33,316 nt of DNA from Desulfobulbaceae bacterium (GTDB lineage Bacteria; Desulfobacterota; Desulfobulbia; Desulfobulbales; Desulfocapsaceae), in NCBI GenBank assembly GCA_031256095.1, contig JAIRRG010000193.1, forward strand, positions 1 to 33,316, given 5' to 3'. The notes beneath the pieces were generated by a model that worked only from the letters and a program-made list of their open reading frames with translations, was not told the DNA's origin and did no database searches. Positions within the stretch are counted from its first letter, which is position 1. Each line of letters starts with the position of its first letter. Shown here piece after piece: positions 1-6,662 of this stretch. The position numbers and the translations under genes are program-made.

Positions 1-76
1 GCATGGCGTAAGACACTTTGGCCAGGCGCTGCAACGCTTCGTCAATTTTTGCCTCATCAACGGTGATCTCAATCAT
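1..76 (-). CDS. Start of a phage structural protein (partial)
   Basis: An ATG at 76 opens a frame reading MIEITVDEAKIDEALQRLAK and onward to the window edge; only about 25 residues are visible. Its start overlaps the stop of the FII-like gene in an ATGA junction, so it is translationally coupled to the head-tail genes. In lambda order the next protein after FII is the minor tail protein Z, and a Z-like or HK97 gp10-like tail completion protein is the natural guess. The visible residues are too few to decide. Confidence 0.6.
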   Translation of the reverse strand, partial: MIEITVDEAKIDEALQRLAKVSYAM

Positions 77-411
77 GATTGGTTCCGATACAGAATCAAT
101 TTGATAACGCCGCCGTCATTGACCGCGTCCTTGACGGTCCAGATTTTGTCATCGATATCCAACTCCTGCGACGGTAGAGGCATTGCCATCATCACACCGT
201 CACGGCGCGCCGCATAAAGGACGCGCTCCATCGTGAAAACACCCATGACATTGTCAAATGACGGGCCAAAAAACTGCTTGACCGGTTGATCTTTTTCCTC
301 ATCCCAAATGCCCAGACACGGCACGCCATCGACCAGCATCTCTTCCCCGAATTCACGTGGGTTGAAGAAGACCGGAATATCCATGGCCATCTGTTCTTTC
401 AGGCTAGGCAT
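73..411 (-). CDS. Head-tail joining protein, lambda FII-like
   Basis: This 112-residue protein begins with a short helix containing repeated Met and Gln, followed by a mostly beta-type sequence. The length and general pattern fit the small head-tail connector proteins of the lambda FII type (about 117 residues), which bind the filled head and provide the tail docking surface. It follows the lysis cassette and is coupled by an ATGA overlap to the next structural gene. Family membership is inferred from size, position after the capsid genes and overall sequence pattern. No catalytic motif is expected. It could also be another small neck protein. Confidence 0.55.
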   Translation of the reverse strand: MPSLKEQMAMDIPVFFNPREFGEEMLVDGVPCLGIWDEEKDQPVKQFFGPSFDNVMGVFTMERVLYAARRDGVMMAMPLPSQELDIDDKIWTVKDAVNDGGVIKLILYRNQS

Positions 412-415
412 TTGC

Positions 416-751
416 TCACCGCTGTTGCTTCAGCATCGTCTTGATATCGGCGCCGATTTCATCCAGGCGCTTCGATGTGTGCTCGGTCGTTGATTCCAAG
501 CGCGATATTCTTCGCTCAAAATCGCTCTCATGAGCGCGTTGCGTCTCGATCTGAATTGCCCTATTTTTCACATACAACTCCAAATGAATGACTCGTTCGT
601 CGAGGCGTGCCATGGTCATATGGCTGGCAATAGCCGATGAGCCGACGCCAACTATGACGGACACCACCAAAGGGAAAATTAACTGCGTCCATTGCCCTCT
701 CGAATCATTTCCGCTGTTGCCAACAGGGGCGTTCTCTCTTCCAACTGTCAT
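416..751 (-). CDS. Lysis-cassette membrane protein with coiled coil
   Basis: The 111-residue product has a polar N terminus, one transmembrane segment at about residues 24-44 (Leu-Ile-Phe-Pro-Leu-Val-Val then a Val/Gly/Ser/Ala run), and a charged helical region from about 48 to the end with heptad character (LDERVIHLELYV, RRISRLEST, RLDEIGADIKTML). It starts inside the endolysin stop (ATGA), so it belongs to the lysis cassette. One membrane anchor plus a long periplasmic helix is the architecture of inner-membrane spanins, but small phage holins or antiholins with a coiled coil look similar. The exact role is unknown; no lipobox-containing outer spanin partner was found in the visible sequence. 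Confidence 0.6.
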   Translation of the reverse strand: MTVGRENAPVGNSGNDSRGQWTQLIFPLVVSVIVGVGSSAIASHMTMARLDERVIHLELYVKNRAIQIETQRAHESDFERRISRLESTTEHTSKRLDEIGADIKTMLKQQR

Positions 752-1215
752 TGTCGCTCCCCTAAAAGTAATTCCCGTTCCGCTTTACGGCGCAGCACCA
801 AGCCAGGCAGTATCCGCCCGCCACCGTAGACCCAGCGTAGTAATTGATCACCAGCGCCCGTCCAGTCGCGGTCATTGACGCGGCAACGCAAGGTCGAGGC
901 CTGCAAGCGCCCGGCTCCGAGGTTAAAGGTGAAATCAGCGATGGCGGCCAGGCGGTGTTCTGGCTCATCACCCAGGGCCGGGCAGTAGCGCAACGTCGCG
1001 GCGACGGCGGTTTGCAAATCAATCATGAGCAAAGTTTCAGCTTCAGCCTTCGTAATCGGTGTCTGATTTTTTCCGCACAAATGGCCGTATCCGATGGTCC
1101 AATATCCGGCTGGGCAGACGTATGGCGCTGCCATGGGGAGACCAGCAATCCTGACTTCCTTGTGGAAGCCCTCGAATGTCTTGCACAGTTCGACGAGCCG
1201 CGCCGGAATTCGCAT
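748..1215 (-). CDS. Endolysin, T4-type lysozyme (GH24)
   Basis: This 155-residue muramidase of glycoside hydrolase family 24 cleaves the MurNAc-GlcNAc bond of peptidoglycan at lysis. Glu15 in CKTFEGFH is the expected catalytic acid, and the hallmark GYWTIGYGH follows at residues 37-45 with Thr40. The usual catalytic Asp of the E-D-T triad is Cys34 (YVCPAG), a known variant in the family. The C-terminal FNLGAGRLQASTL and the WVYGGGRILPGLVLRR motif complete the fold. There is no N-terminal signal or SAR segment, so export should depend on the holin just upstream. The ATG at 1215 has a GAGGAAATAACC ribosome site lying in the holin stop region, and the gene end overlaps the next start. Confidence 0.93.
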   Translation of the reverse strand: MRIPARLVELCKTFEGFHKEVRIAGLPMAAPYVCPAGYWTIGYGHLCGKNQTPITKAEAETLLMIDLQTAVAATLRYCPALGDEPEHRLAAIADFTFNLGAGRLQASTLRCRVNDRDWTGAGDQLLRWVYGGGRILPGLVLRRKAERELLLGERQ

Positions 1216-1217
1216 GG

Positions 1218-1694
1218 TTATTTCCTCGCCCGCTCAAAGACGCGGCCCAAGAACCAGAAATTCAAAAGCCCGGCCCAGATGGCCATGTCATCCGATGTCC
1301 ACAAAAGGGAAAGGGAGGACAATGGATCACCGCCGCTGCTGACAATCATCCAAAAGCGCCCGGCTTTGACCAAACAGTAAATGAGCATGAACCAGTAGGT
1401 GATCATCGGGCGCACTGAGATCGAGAGGGCGTCTATCCATTTGACGCCTGAGACCTGTCCCTGGGCTTTGATCGACTCAGTGAAGGCCGTCAGCGTGCCC
1501 TGATCCCAGGCTGCCTGAGAGGAAGCGTCGATCTGGGCGAGTTGCCCGGCAAAACGGGCCTTTTCAAACTCTAGAGACTTGTCCTGCATGGCCAACTCGT
1601 GAGCCCTCTCATTTTTACGGTCAAGCCACTTGAGAAGTTCTGGAACCAGGCGAAAAACGCCGCCCATGAAGCCACCGAGCAAGGTTTCAAACAT
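1218..1694 (-). CDS. Holin, 3-TM type (gene-transfer-agent holin family)
   Basis: Starting at the ATG at 1694 gives a 158-residue protein beginning MFETLLGGFMGGVFRLVPEL. It continues with a charged helical linker (LDRKNERAHELAMQDKSLEFEK) and two clear C-terminal membrane segments near residues 96-119 and 136-152. This matches the GTA_holin_3TM pattern of an amphipathic or membrane N-terminal helix, a long polar helix and two TM helices. The role is to permeabilise the inner membrane and release the endolysin encoded 3 bp downstream. The frame is open further upstream, but that stretch overlaps the preceding gene and lacks membrane or coding character, so I use the internal start. The start overlaps the stop of the preceding gene by 8 bp. 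Confidence 0.85.
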   Translation of the reverse strand: MFETLLGGFMGGVFRLVPELLKWLDRKNERAHELAMQDKSLEFEKARFAGQLAQIDASSQAAWDQGTLTAFTESIKAQGQVSGVKWIDALSISVRPMITYWFMLIYCLVKAGRFWMIVSSGGDPLSSLSLLWTSDDMAIWAGLLNFWFLGRVFERARK

Positions 1695-1947
1695 CTTCAA
1701 CCTCCTCGCCATTCCCGGTTTTGCCATCATCGTCAGCGGGCAGGGGCGGTGTTTCGCCGGACGTTTTGGATTGCTCCTTTGCAGGTTCCTTTGTACGGCT
1801 TGCGGCTGGCTTTTTGACAATCACCACGAGGCCCATGGCCGCGGCCCGTTCCGCCTCGGCCTTTTCCATTGCCACCACTTCGTCTGGGAAACGCTGCCCT
1901 TTGCCATCATCAAGCACCGCTCGCAGCACAACATCTATTTTTGCCAT
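1687..1947 (-). CDS. Small phage protein at the lambda FI position
   Basis: This 86-residue protein has an N-terminal half (MAKIDVVLRAVLDDGKGQRF) with a conserved-looking segment FPDEVVAMEKAEAERAAAMGLVVIV. The C terminus is disordered, acidic and proline-rich, ending GEEVEDV. It sits directly after the major capsid gene, where lambda carries FI, and the short AEAERAAAMGL segment is reminiscent of the C-terminal part of FI-type proteins. That resemblance is weak and its function is not established. A GAGG ribosome site lies 6 bp before the ATG, which follows the capsid stop by 8 bp. Confidence 0.7.
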   Translation of the reverse strand: MAKIDVVLRAVLDDGKGQRFPDEVVAMEKAEAERAAAMGLVVIVKKPAASRTKEPAKEQSKTSGETPPLPADDDGKTGNGEEVEDV

Positions 1948-1955
1948 AACTCACC

Positions 1956-2972
1956 TCACACAACTTTGGCGTATACAGTCCAGCCCGGCTGTTTAGTCCA
2001 GGCCAGCGGGCGCGACTCGGCGATGGTGAAATAGCCGGACGGATCTTCCTGTTTGAATCCCTTTGAGAAAATCTCGACGGGACCGGCGCAGTCGTTGTCA
2101 ACCGGCAGGCCAAATTCGATTACGGATTCGGCATCGGCGGCGACCAGCAGGACGCAGTCCGGATCGAGATACTGTTTAGTGCTGCCGTCGAGATCGGTAT
2201 AAGCGCCGGCGACGGTCCAGATGGTCAACCCGTTCCAAGCGCCCTTGATTTTTTTGGCGACATGAGGCAATAAGGAACCAACGTTAATATCGCGGTTGTC
2301 CATGTACTTTTCGACATCGTGATGGTGGCGGAAGGCTTTCCAGGCGTTTTTGCCAAGCAACAGGTCGGTGGCGGCAAAGCCGGTCTCCTCCAGGAGCATC
2401 AGGCTCCAGCCATCGACATGACCAAGCAGATCGGATGCTGAGTCAGCCCATTGCGCGGCGCCGGTTAAAACGATGTTGTGAGCCAGAGGCCGTTTGTAAT
2501 CGACCGTGAATTTCGGCACGGCGCCAGCGCCCTCGACCATGTCGTAGAGGGTGATTTTGCCTGTCACCATGGCCTGCTGGCACATGATCTCGAGAGCAAA
2601 ATCAATCTCCTCTCGGTGCAAATCCATATCCTCGGCAATGGCGCGAGACATGCTGTCATCAAGGGGCGAATAAGGATTGACCCCGGCTGGCATCTTGAAG
2701 CGGTCCGCCGCCGAGAAAGCGCGTTTTGGGCGAAAACGCGGGGCCTTGACCGCGCCTGCCTCAATGATGTCGCTCTTGCGCATGGTGCCCGGCGCCGTGT
2801 TCGTGATGGCCGGCAGCATGGTGATGTTGCGGCTTTTGACGTGCAGCTCGAACAGCTCGCCAGCCGATGGTGGCCGCTTTCTGAAAAAACTCGTGAAGAC
2901 ATCGCTTTTCAGCGGCTTCCGTTTGTTAATAACCCCAGTGAGGATGCGGTGATCAAAGTAATCAATGTTCAT
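1956..2972 (-). CDS. Major capsid protein, lambda E family
   Basis: The 338-residue protein starts MNIDYFDHRILTGVINKRKP at the ATG at 2972 and has an AAGGAG ribosome site 6 bp upstream. The opening, the FFRKRPPSAGELFELHVKSR segment and the overall length match the Phage_cap_E family (lambda gpE), which has the HK97 fold and builds the icosahedral shell. The neighbours agree: decoration protein upstream and scaffold/protease before that. The frame is open another 300 bp upstream, but that part is the antisense-like shadow of the decoration gene in another frame and was excluded. Confidence 0.93.
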   Translation of the reverse strand: MNIDYFDHRILTGVINKRKPLKSDVFTSFFRKRPPSAGELFELHVKSRNITMLPAITNTAPGTMRKSDIIEAGAVKAPRFRPKRAFSAADRFKMPAGVNPYSPLDDSMSRAIAEDMDLHREEIDFALEIMCQQAMVTGKITLYDMVEGAGAVPKFTVDYKRPLAHNIVLTGAAQWADSASDLLGHVDGWSLMLLEETGFAATDLLLGKNAWKAFRHHHDVEKYMDNRDINVGSLLPHVAKKIKGAWNGLTIWTVAGAYTDLDGSTKQYLDPDCVLLVAADAESVIEFGLPVDNDCAGPVEIFSKGFKQEDPSGYFTIAESRPLAWTKQPGWTVYAKVV

Positions 2973-2982
2973 TTGCTTCTCC

Positions 2983-3342
2983 TTATGCCTCGGCGGCGTA
3001 GATGCCATTAGAATGGAGTTCATCCAGGGCGTCGTACTGCCCGGCGGCGCTGACACTGTCGTCCCAGATGAGTTCGGCGGCCACGGCGTCGCAGTGAACA
3101 TAGGTGAGGGCGTACTTGTCGCCACTGGCAGGGATGGTGACATCCTCGGCCAGGATCGAGCGCGCCTCCATGTCATCGCCATCGCCGCTGTAAGCGTACT
3201 GTTTGCCATCTTCCTTAATACCGAGGACAGTGCCGGCCAGAAGCGTTTGTTCCGATCCCGTCGAGCCAAGCAACGCCCGCGCCAAAACCGGCGGATGATC
3301 CTTCAAAAATGCTTTTCTTTGATATTTGGCGATTGTTTCCAT
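2983..3342 (-). CDS. Head decoration protein, lambda D family
   Basis: The 119-residue product from the ATG at 3342 has AGGAG 8 bp upstream. The frame also contains a GTG at 3357, but the ATG with its ribosome site is preferred. The sequence begins METIAKYQRKAFLKDHPPVL and contains the beta-rich stretch LLAGTVLGI and the acidic centre typical of the lambda gpD/HDPD family. These trimers bind the three-fold axes of the expanded capsid and stabilise it. It lies between the protease/scaffold and capsid genes, exactly as in lambda (C-Nu3-D-E). Confidence 0.85.
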   Translation of the reverse strand: METIAKYQRKAFLKDHPPVLARALLGSTGSEQTLLAGTVLGIKEDGKQYAYSGDGDDMEARSILAEDVTIPASGDKYALTYVHCDAVAAELIWDDSVSAAGQYDALDELHSNGIYAAEA

Positions 3343-3353
3343 AGGTAGTCTCC

Positions 3354-3773
3354 TCACATGGCGGCGATCTGATCAATGGCCGCCTGGATGCGGTCGTTTT
3401 TTTGCGGCGTGGCCAAGGTGTTGACTGGGCCAGGCGTCGCGCCACGCAGCGCGGCAAGAATGTCGGCCCGGATGCCGCCTTCACCGGCACCTGTACCCGC
3501 GTTATTGCTAGCCGGAGCCGCCAACAGCGGCGCAATCGCTTCCAGTTGCGCGGCGGTAACTCCAGAGGCGGCAAGCGCGTTTACCTTCTCAGCGGCTTCT
3601 TTACCAGCCACCGCCATCACCAAAGCCATGGTGTTGGCGCTGGCATCATTCATCTGTTGTTCAAATGCGGCTTTCAAGGTCGCCTCCGTTTCCGCCCGCG
3701 TCCTGGCCTCGGTCTCGGCCTGGATTTGGGCCAGCAACTCCGGGTGTTTTTCTGCCAATTCGGTTTTATCCAT
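3354..3773 (-). CDS. Internal-start scaffold protein, lambda Nu3-like
   Basis: Within the protease gene and in the same frame, the ATG at 3773 is preceded by a perfect AAGGAG (3785..3780) with a 6-base spacer. The product would be the 139-residue C-terminal scaffold beginning MDKTELAEKHPELLAQIQAE and ending in IQAAIDQIAAM. This copies the lambda arrangement in which Nu3 is translated from an internal start in C, so that scaffold is made in excess over protease. The ribosome site is seen directly; separate expression is inferred. Confidence 0.7.
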   Translation of the reverse strand: MDKTELAEKHPELLAQIQAETEARTRAETEATLKAAFEQQMNDASANTMALVMAVAGKEAAEKVNALAASGVTAAQLEAIAPLLAAPASNNAGTGAGEGGIRADILAALRGATPGPVNTLATPQKNDRIQAAIDQIAAM

Positions 3774-4628
3774 GTGTATCTCCTTGTGTATGCGGGCGAT
3801 CAATTCGGCCCGATCTGTGACAATCCCGCTGACAAGGCCCAATTCAAGGGCCTTGCCGGCGAGAAAACATTGGCCGTCGCCCCAAGCTTTCGGGTCGGCG
3901 GCATCCACCGCCATCCTGGCGGCGACATCGCTGCGGAAAACTTCGTGCAGGGTGGCAAGCGTTTCCTGAAAATAAGCTTGGTCGGCGGCAGACAGCGGCG
4001 AGTCCGGGTTACCCGCTGCCTTCCATGTCCCCGCTGTCATGTAAGTGACGCGGATGCCAATCGCCGCGTTCAGTCCACTGCGATCAACATGAGCGGCGAT
4101 GACGCCGATGCTGCCGACTGTGGCCGTCTGTGGCGCGAAGACGCGGCCCGTGGCCGCGGCCAGCCAGTAAGCCGCCGATGCGCACAGGCCATCAGCATAG
4201 GCATAAATGGGCTTGGCGTCCTGAGTGGCGATGAAATCGGCCAGCTCTTTGGTGCCAGCGGCCACTCCGCCCGGCGAATCGAAGGAAAGCAGCACGGCCT
4301 TGACCGCCGGATCAGCCATGGCCGCCAAAATGGCGGCGCGGATGGTGTCCTGACCATTCCAGGAAAAGGTCATGCCCCAAAAACTAATACTGCCGCCTTT
4401 ACGGTGGATGACGCCCTGGGCGTCAATGACCGCCACATCGTCATGCAGGGTATAACTGGCGGGTTGACCATCGCTGGACGCTGACCGAAGCGCAGCGCTC
4501 TGGGCGGGAACCGGCTGCGCCTGATCAGCGCCGGGGGAGGCGGCCCGGAGCATGGTTTCAAGGAAAGGTTCAAGGGCGGAGGGCAGAATTGCCCAGGCCG
4601 CCGGGCTGAAAAAATCAGGCAGAGGCAT
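3354..4628 (-). CDS. Capsid maturation protease (S49/SppA-like) with C-terminal scaffold, lambda C-like
   Basis: This 424-residue protein is a serine protease of the SppA/ClpP fold fused to a scaffold domain. Ser151 in YADGLCASAAYWL is the expected nucleophile, and Lys203 in TAGTWKAAGNP the general base of the Ser-Lys dyad. SFDSPGG at 115-121 forms the oxyanion region and TVGSIGV (170-176) is also typical. Residues from about 285 are helical and charged (LLAQIQAETEARTRAETEAT), characteristic of a capsid scaffold. An internal in-frame ATG probably makes the scaffold alone (see separate entry). The ATG at 4628 has AAGGAGGAGCCGA before it and overlaps the portal gene by 14 bp, indicating coupled expression. 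Confidence 0.92.
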   Translation of the reverse strand: MPLPDFFSPAAWAILPSALEPFLETMLRAASPGADQAQPVPAQSAALRSASSDGQPASYTLHDDVAVIDAQGVIHRKGGSISFWGMTFSWNGQDTIRAAILAAMADPAVKAVLLSFDSPGGVAAGTKELADFIATQDAKPIYAYADGLCASAAYWLAAATGRVFAPQTATVGSIGVIAAHVDRSGLNAAIGIRVTYMTAGTWKAAGNPDSPLSAADQAYFQETLATLHEVFRSDVAARMAVDAADPKAWGDGQCFLAGKALELGLVSGIVTDRAELIARIHKEIHMDKTELAEKHPELLAQIQAETEARTRAETEATLKAAFEQQMNDASANTMALVMAVAGKEAAEKVNALAASGVTAAQLEAIAPLLAAPASNNAGTGAGEGGIRADILAALRGATPGPVNTLATPQKNDRIQAAIDQIAAM

Positions 4629-6135
4629 TCGGCTCCTCCTTATAGTTGGATACCTTGGTCGGTTGAATAGTAAAACCAGCCAAGCGGCTTTCTTCTTCTT
4701 GCCGCTCGTCCATAACCTCGTCGAAGTCGCGACCGCGTTCAGCCAAGGCTTCCGAGTAAGTCATCAATCTTTCTTCCAGGGCGGTAACGGTTGAGGCAAT
4801 CTCCTTGACCGGATCGACATAGCCGCGCGGTGGCCCGATCCATAACGCCTGCGTGTACAGGTCGCGGGCATCGTAAAAATCGGGAGCGCCAGCAGGCAAT
4901 TTGATGAGACTGGCCAACCAGGCTTCCTCTATGACCATCCCCCAAATCGGCTGGCAGTAGTGGCGAACCAGCCAAGCGCGGTAGAGCAGGAATTTCCGCC
5001 AAGCTTCGAGCAAGGCGGCGCGGGCGCTGGAGTAGTTGGTCTTGGAAAAATCCTTGGCCAGCACCTCGTAAGGGATGCCAAGGCTGGCGGCCATGGCCCG
5101 CAGCACGAACTCGGAGAAGTGAGCGAAGTTAGGCGACGGGCGACCTGACTCCAAGATGTAGGGCTTTTCGCCAGTGTTGCCGTACATGACGGCGCCGCCG
5201 CGCGCTTCTTCATAGTAGCGTTTCTTGCCGTCTTCATCCTCTTCTTGCTGGGCGTATTCCGGCAGCACCGGACCGCCAGGTTCGCGGCCAATGAAGACCG
5301 GCAGACTGGCCGTGGTGACGGCGGCTAGCAGCTCATTATCGAGGGCGTCGGCAAGGTGGCGAAACAGGTTCATGCCGGGCGACAGCGCCGATTCGCCGCG
5401 GGTCTGTTCTTCCTCACTGTGCCAAAAAAGGTGGAAAGCGCCAGGACGGTGGCCAAGGCGGGCCGAGACGCACGTGAACTGGCTGGAGTCGAGGTCAGCT
5501 ATATTGACAATGCGGGAAGTAGCCGATGTCGGCGTGGCCAGCCAGTACGTCTCCGGGGCGCCGTAATGATTGAGCTGGACGCCATCAACAATGGATGGAT
5601 CACCGGCCAGATTCAAAGGAGTGCGCAGCCTTGACGGCTGCACATCCTGGATTGCAAGCTTGATTTTGCGGCCAGGATCGTCGAGCATCACCGGCAAATG
5701 GAACATCTCGCCATGCTTCAACATGCCGCGCAGGCCGAGGAACTGTAAATCCTCAAAATGCAACATACCGCGCGTGTGGGCCTGCGGCGTCCAAGCTTTC
5801 CAGACGGCCTCGATATCTTCCTGCAACTGGCGGGCGGCATCCGCGGAAATGCCAAGACGCTTGGAGTTCAGGCGCGACCGTGGTCGCAGACCAGTGCCGA
5901 CGGCGTTGATGGTAATTGAGTCGATGCCGGATTGAGCGGCCCAGTCATTGGCGGCCAGATCGGCGGCGCGGTCCTGAGAAAGGACTCGCTCCCGCGCCTG
6001 CTGCTCCAAGGTGTGGGCATAAGGCGGGTTATAGGCCGATAACGAGCCGCGCCGGGAACCGGCGTCGCGGGAAACCTTGGCCGCCGATGGCGGCAAGCTG
6101 ACCGGGCGGGCCTTGAGCGCGGTTTTGGCTACCAT
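4615..6135 (-). CDS. Portal protein, lambda B family
   Basis: This 506-residue protein carries the features of Phage_portal_2 (lambda gpB). They include the early SAYNPPYAHTLEQQARERVL region, NAVGTGLRPRSRLN near residue 80, ALDNELLAAVTTASLPVFI in the centre, and GIPYEVLAKDFSKTNYSSARAA, the segment diagnostic for this family. It forms the dodecameric ring at one capsid vertex through which DNA is packaged. The ATG at 6135 overlaps the end of the W-like gene and has an AGGAAATCGCG ribosome region. The C terminus overlaps the protease start. Length and order agree with a complete gene. Confidence 0.93.
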   Translation of the reverse strand: MVAKTALKARPVSLPPSAAKVSRDAGSRRGSLSAYNPPYAHTLEQQARERVLSQDRAADLAANDWAAQSGIDSITINAVGTGLRPRSRLNSKRLGISADAARQLQEDIEAVWKAWTPQAHTRGMLHFEDLQFLGLRGMLKHGEMFHLPVMLDDPGRKIKLAIQDVQPSRLRTPLNLAGDPSIVDGVQLNHYGAPETYWLATPTSATSRIVNIADLDSSQFTCVSARLGHRPGAFHLFWHSEEEQTRGESALSPGMNLFRHLADALDNELLAAVTTASLPVFIGREPGGPVLPEYAQQEEDEDGKKRYYEEARGGAVMYGNTGEKPYILESGRPSPNFAHFSEFVLRAMAASLGIPYEVLAKDFSKTNYSSARAALLEAWRKFLLYRAWLVRHYCQPIWGMVIEEAWLASLIKLPAGAPDFYDARDLYTQALWIGPPRGYVDPVKEIASTVTALEERLMTYSEALAERGRDFDEVMDERQEEESRLAGFTIQPTKVSNYKEEPNASA

Positions 6136-6374
6136 CGCGATTTCCTGGCGTAGACCTTAACCGGGCTGGACGGATTGCCGGAAAGCACTTCGATGATGGC
6201 GGCAAACTCGGCGACGGTCCGCCGGATTTCCCGCAGATCATAGCGGGCCAGCCGCCGCGAGCCGATCACGTATTCCTTGCCGGTCGATGCGGCGGTCAAT
6301 GCCGCCTTCCAGTTGGCAAGCTCGGACTTGGCTTCGGAAAGAGTGTAGCCTTTATAGGTAGTCGGTGCGTTCAT
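6129..6374 (-). CDS. Head-tail joining protein, gpW position (DUF6148-like)
   Basis: The 81-residue protein contains YKGYTLSEAKSELANWKAAL, then TGKEYVIGSRRLARYDLREI and a helix ending AAIIEVLSGN. Helix, beta hairpin (YxIGSRRLxRYDL), helix is the gpW/DUF6148 topology. The lambda W position, between terminase and portal, is the same. gpW-type proteins fill the portal channel after packaging. I chose the ATG at 6374. A GTG at 6410 extends the frame by 12 residues including CAIC, but those residues lack resemblance to the family. No strong ribosome site is visible for either start. Confidence 0.7.
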   Translation of the reverse strand: MNAPTTYKGYTLSEAKSELANWKAALTAASTGKEYVIGSRRLARYDLREIRRTVAEFAAIIEVLSGNPSSPVKVYARKSRW

Positions 6375-6410
6375 GTTCCCACAAATAGCGCAGGGTATAA
6401 TGCCTGTCAC

Positions 6411-6451
6411 GAGACGTGGGAGACTTCTGAGACTTGTGAGACTTCTGAGAC
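6411..6451. repeat. Five GAGAC motifs at exact 9-bp spacing
   Basis: GAGAC occurs at 6411, 6420, 6429, 6438 and 6447, with spacers GTGG, TTCT, TTGT and TTCT, and an A-rich stretch follows. The array lies in the short gap between the HTH protein gene and the W-like gene, upstream of the portal gene. The spacing is regular and the central three units are almost identical, so this is a true tandem repeat rather than composition bias. A binding site for the adjacent HTH protein or the terminase (cos/pac-type recognition) is possible but unproven. Confidence 0.8.
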
Positions 6452-6469
6452 AAAAAATTTGCGATTAGC

Positions 6470-6658
6470 TTAAAAATCCTTGGCAACGCGCTGCCGCCAT
6501 TCTCGTAAATAGCGTTCGCAGTCGGCGCGGCGGACGGTGACGCCTTTGGTCTTGCCATAACGTTCCGCCGGCAACTCGCCACTGTTGACCAGCCGGTAAA
6601 AATGCCCCTTCGAGCAACCAAGCAGCTTACAAGCTTGCTGCCAGTTGAGTCTTTCCAT
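6470..6658 (-). CDS. Small helix-turn-helix DNA-binding protein
   Basis: This 62-residue protein has a single excisionase/MerR-like winged HTH: WQQACKLLGCSKGHFYRLVN as the HTH, then the wing PAERYGKTKGVTVRRADCERYL. Its AGGAGG ribosome site is formed by the last codons of the large terminase gene, so the two are coupled. It could be a transcription regulator, an architectural factor or a DNA-recognition subunit acting with the terminase. Its position directly after the large terminase and beside the phased GAGAC array makes the latter plausible. The DNA-binding assignment is firm; the role is not. Confidence 0.8.
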   Translation of the reverse strand: MERLNWQQACKLLGCSKGHFYRLVNSGELPAERYGKTKGVTVRRADCERYLREWRQRVAKDF

Positions 6659-6662
6659 ACCA

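Noticed and set aside
2973..3269. N-terminal extension of the major capsid protein to 3269
   Set aside because: The extra residues overlap the decoration gene in another frame and look non-coding; the ATG at 2972 has a strong ribosome site.
3402..4484. Plus-strand frame of about 360 codons opposite the capsid protease
   Set aside because: The protease on the other strand has catalytic motifs and a ribosome site; this frame has neither.
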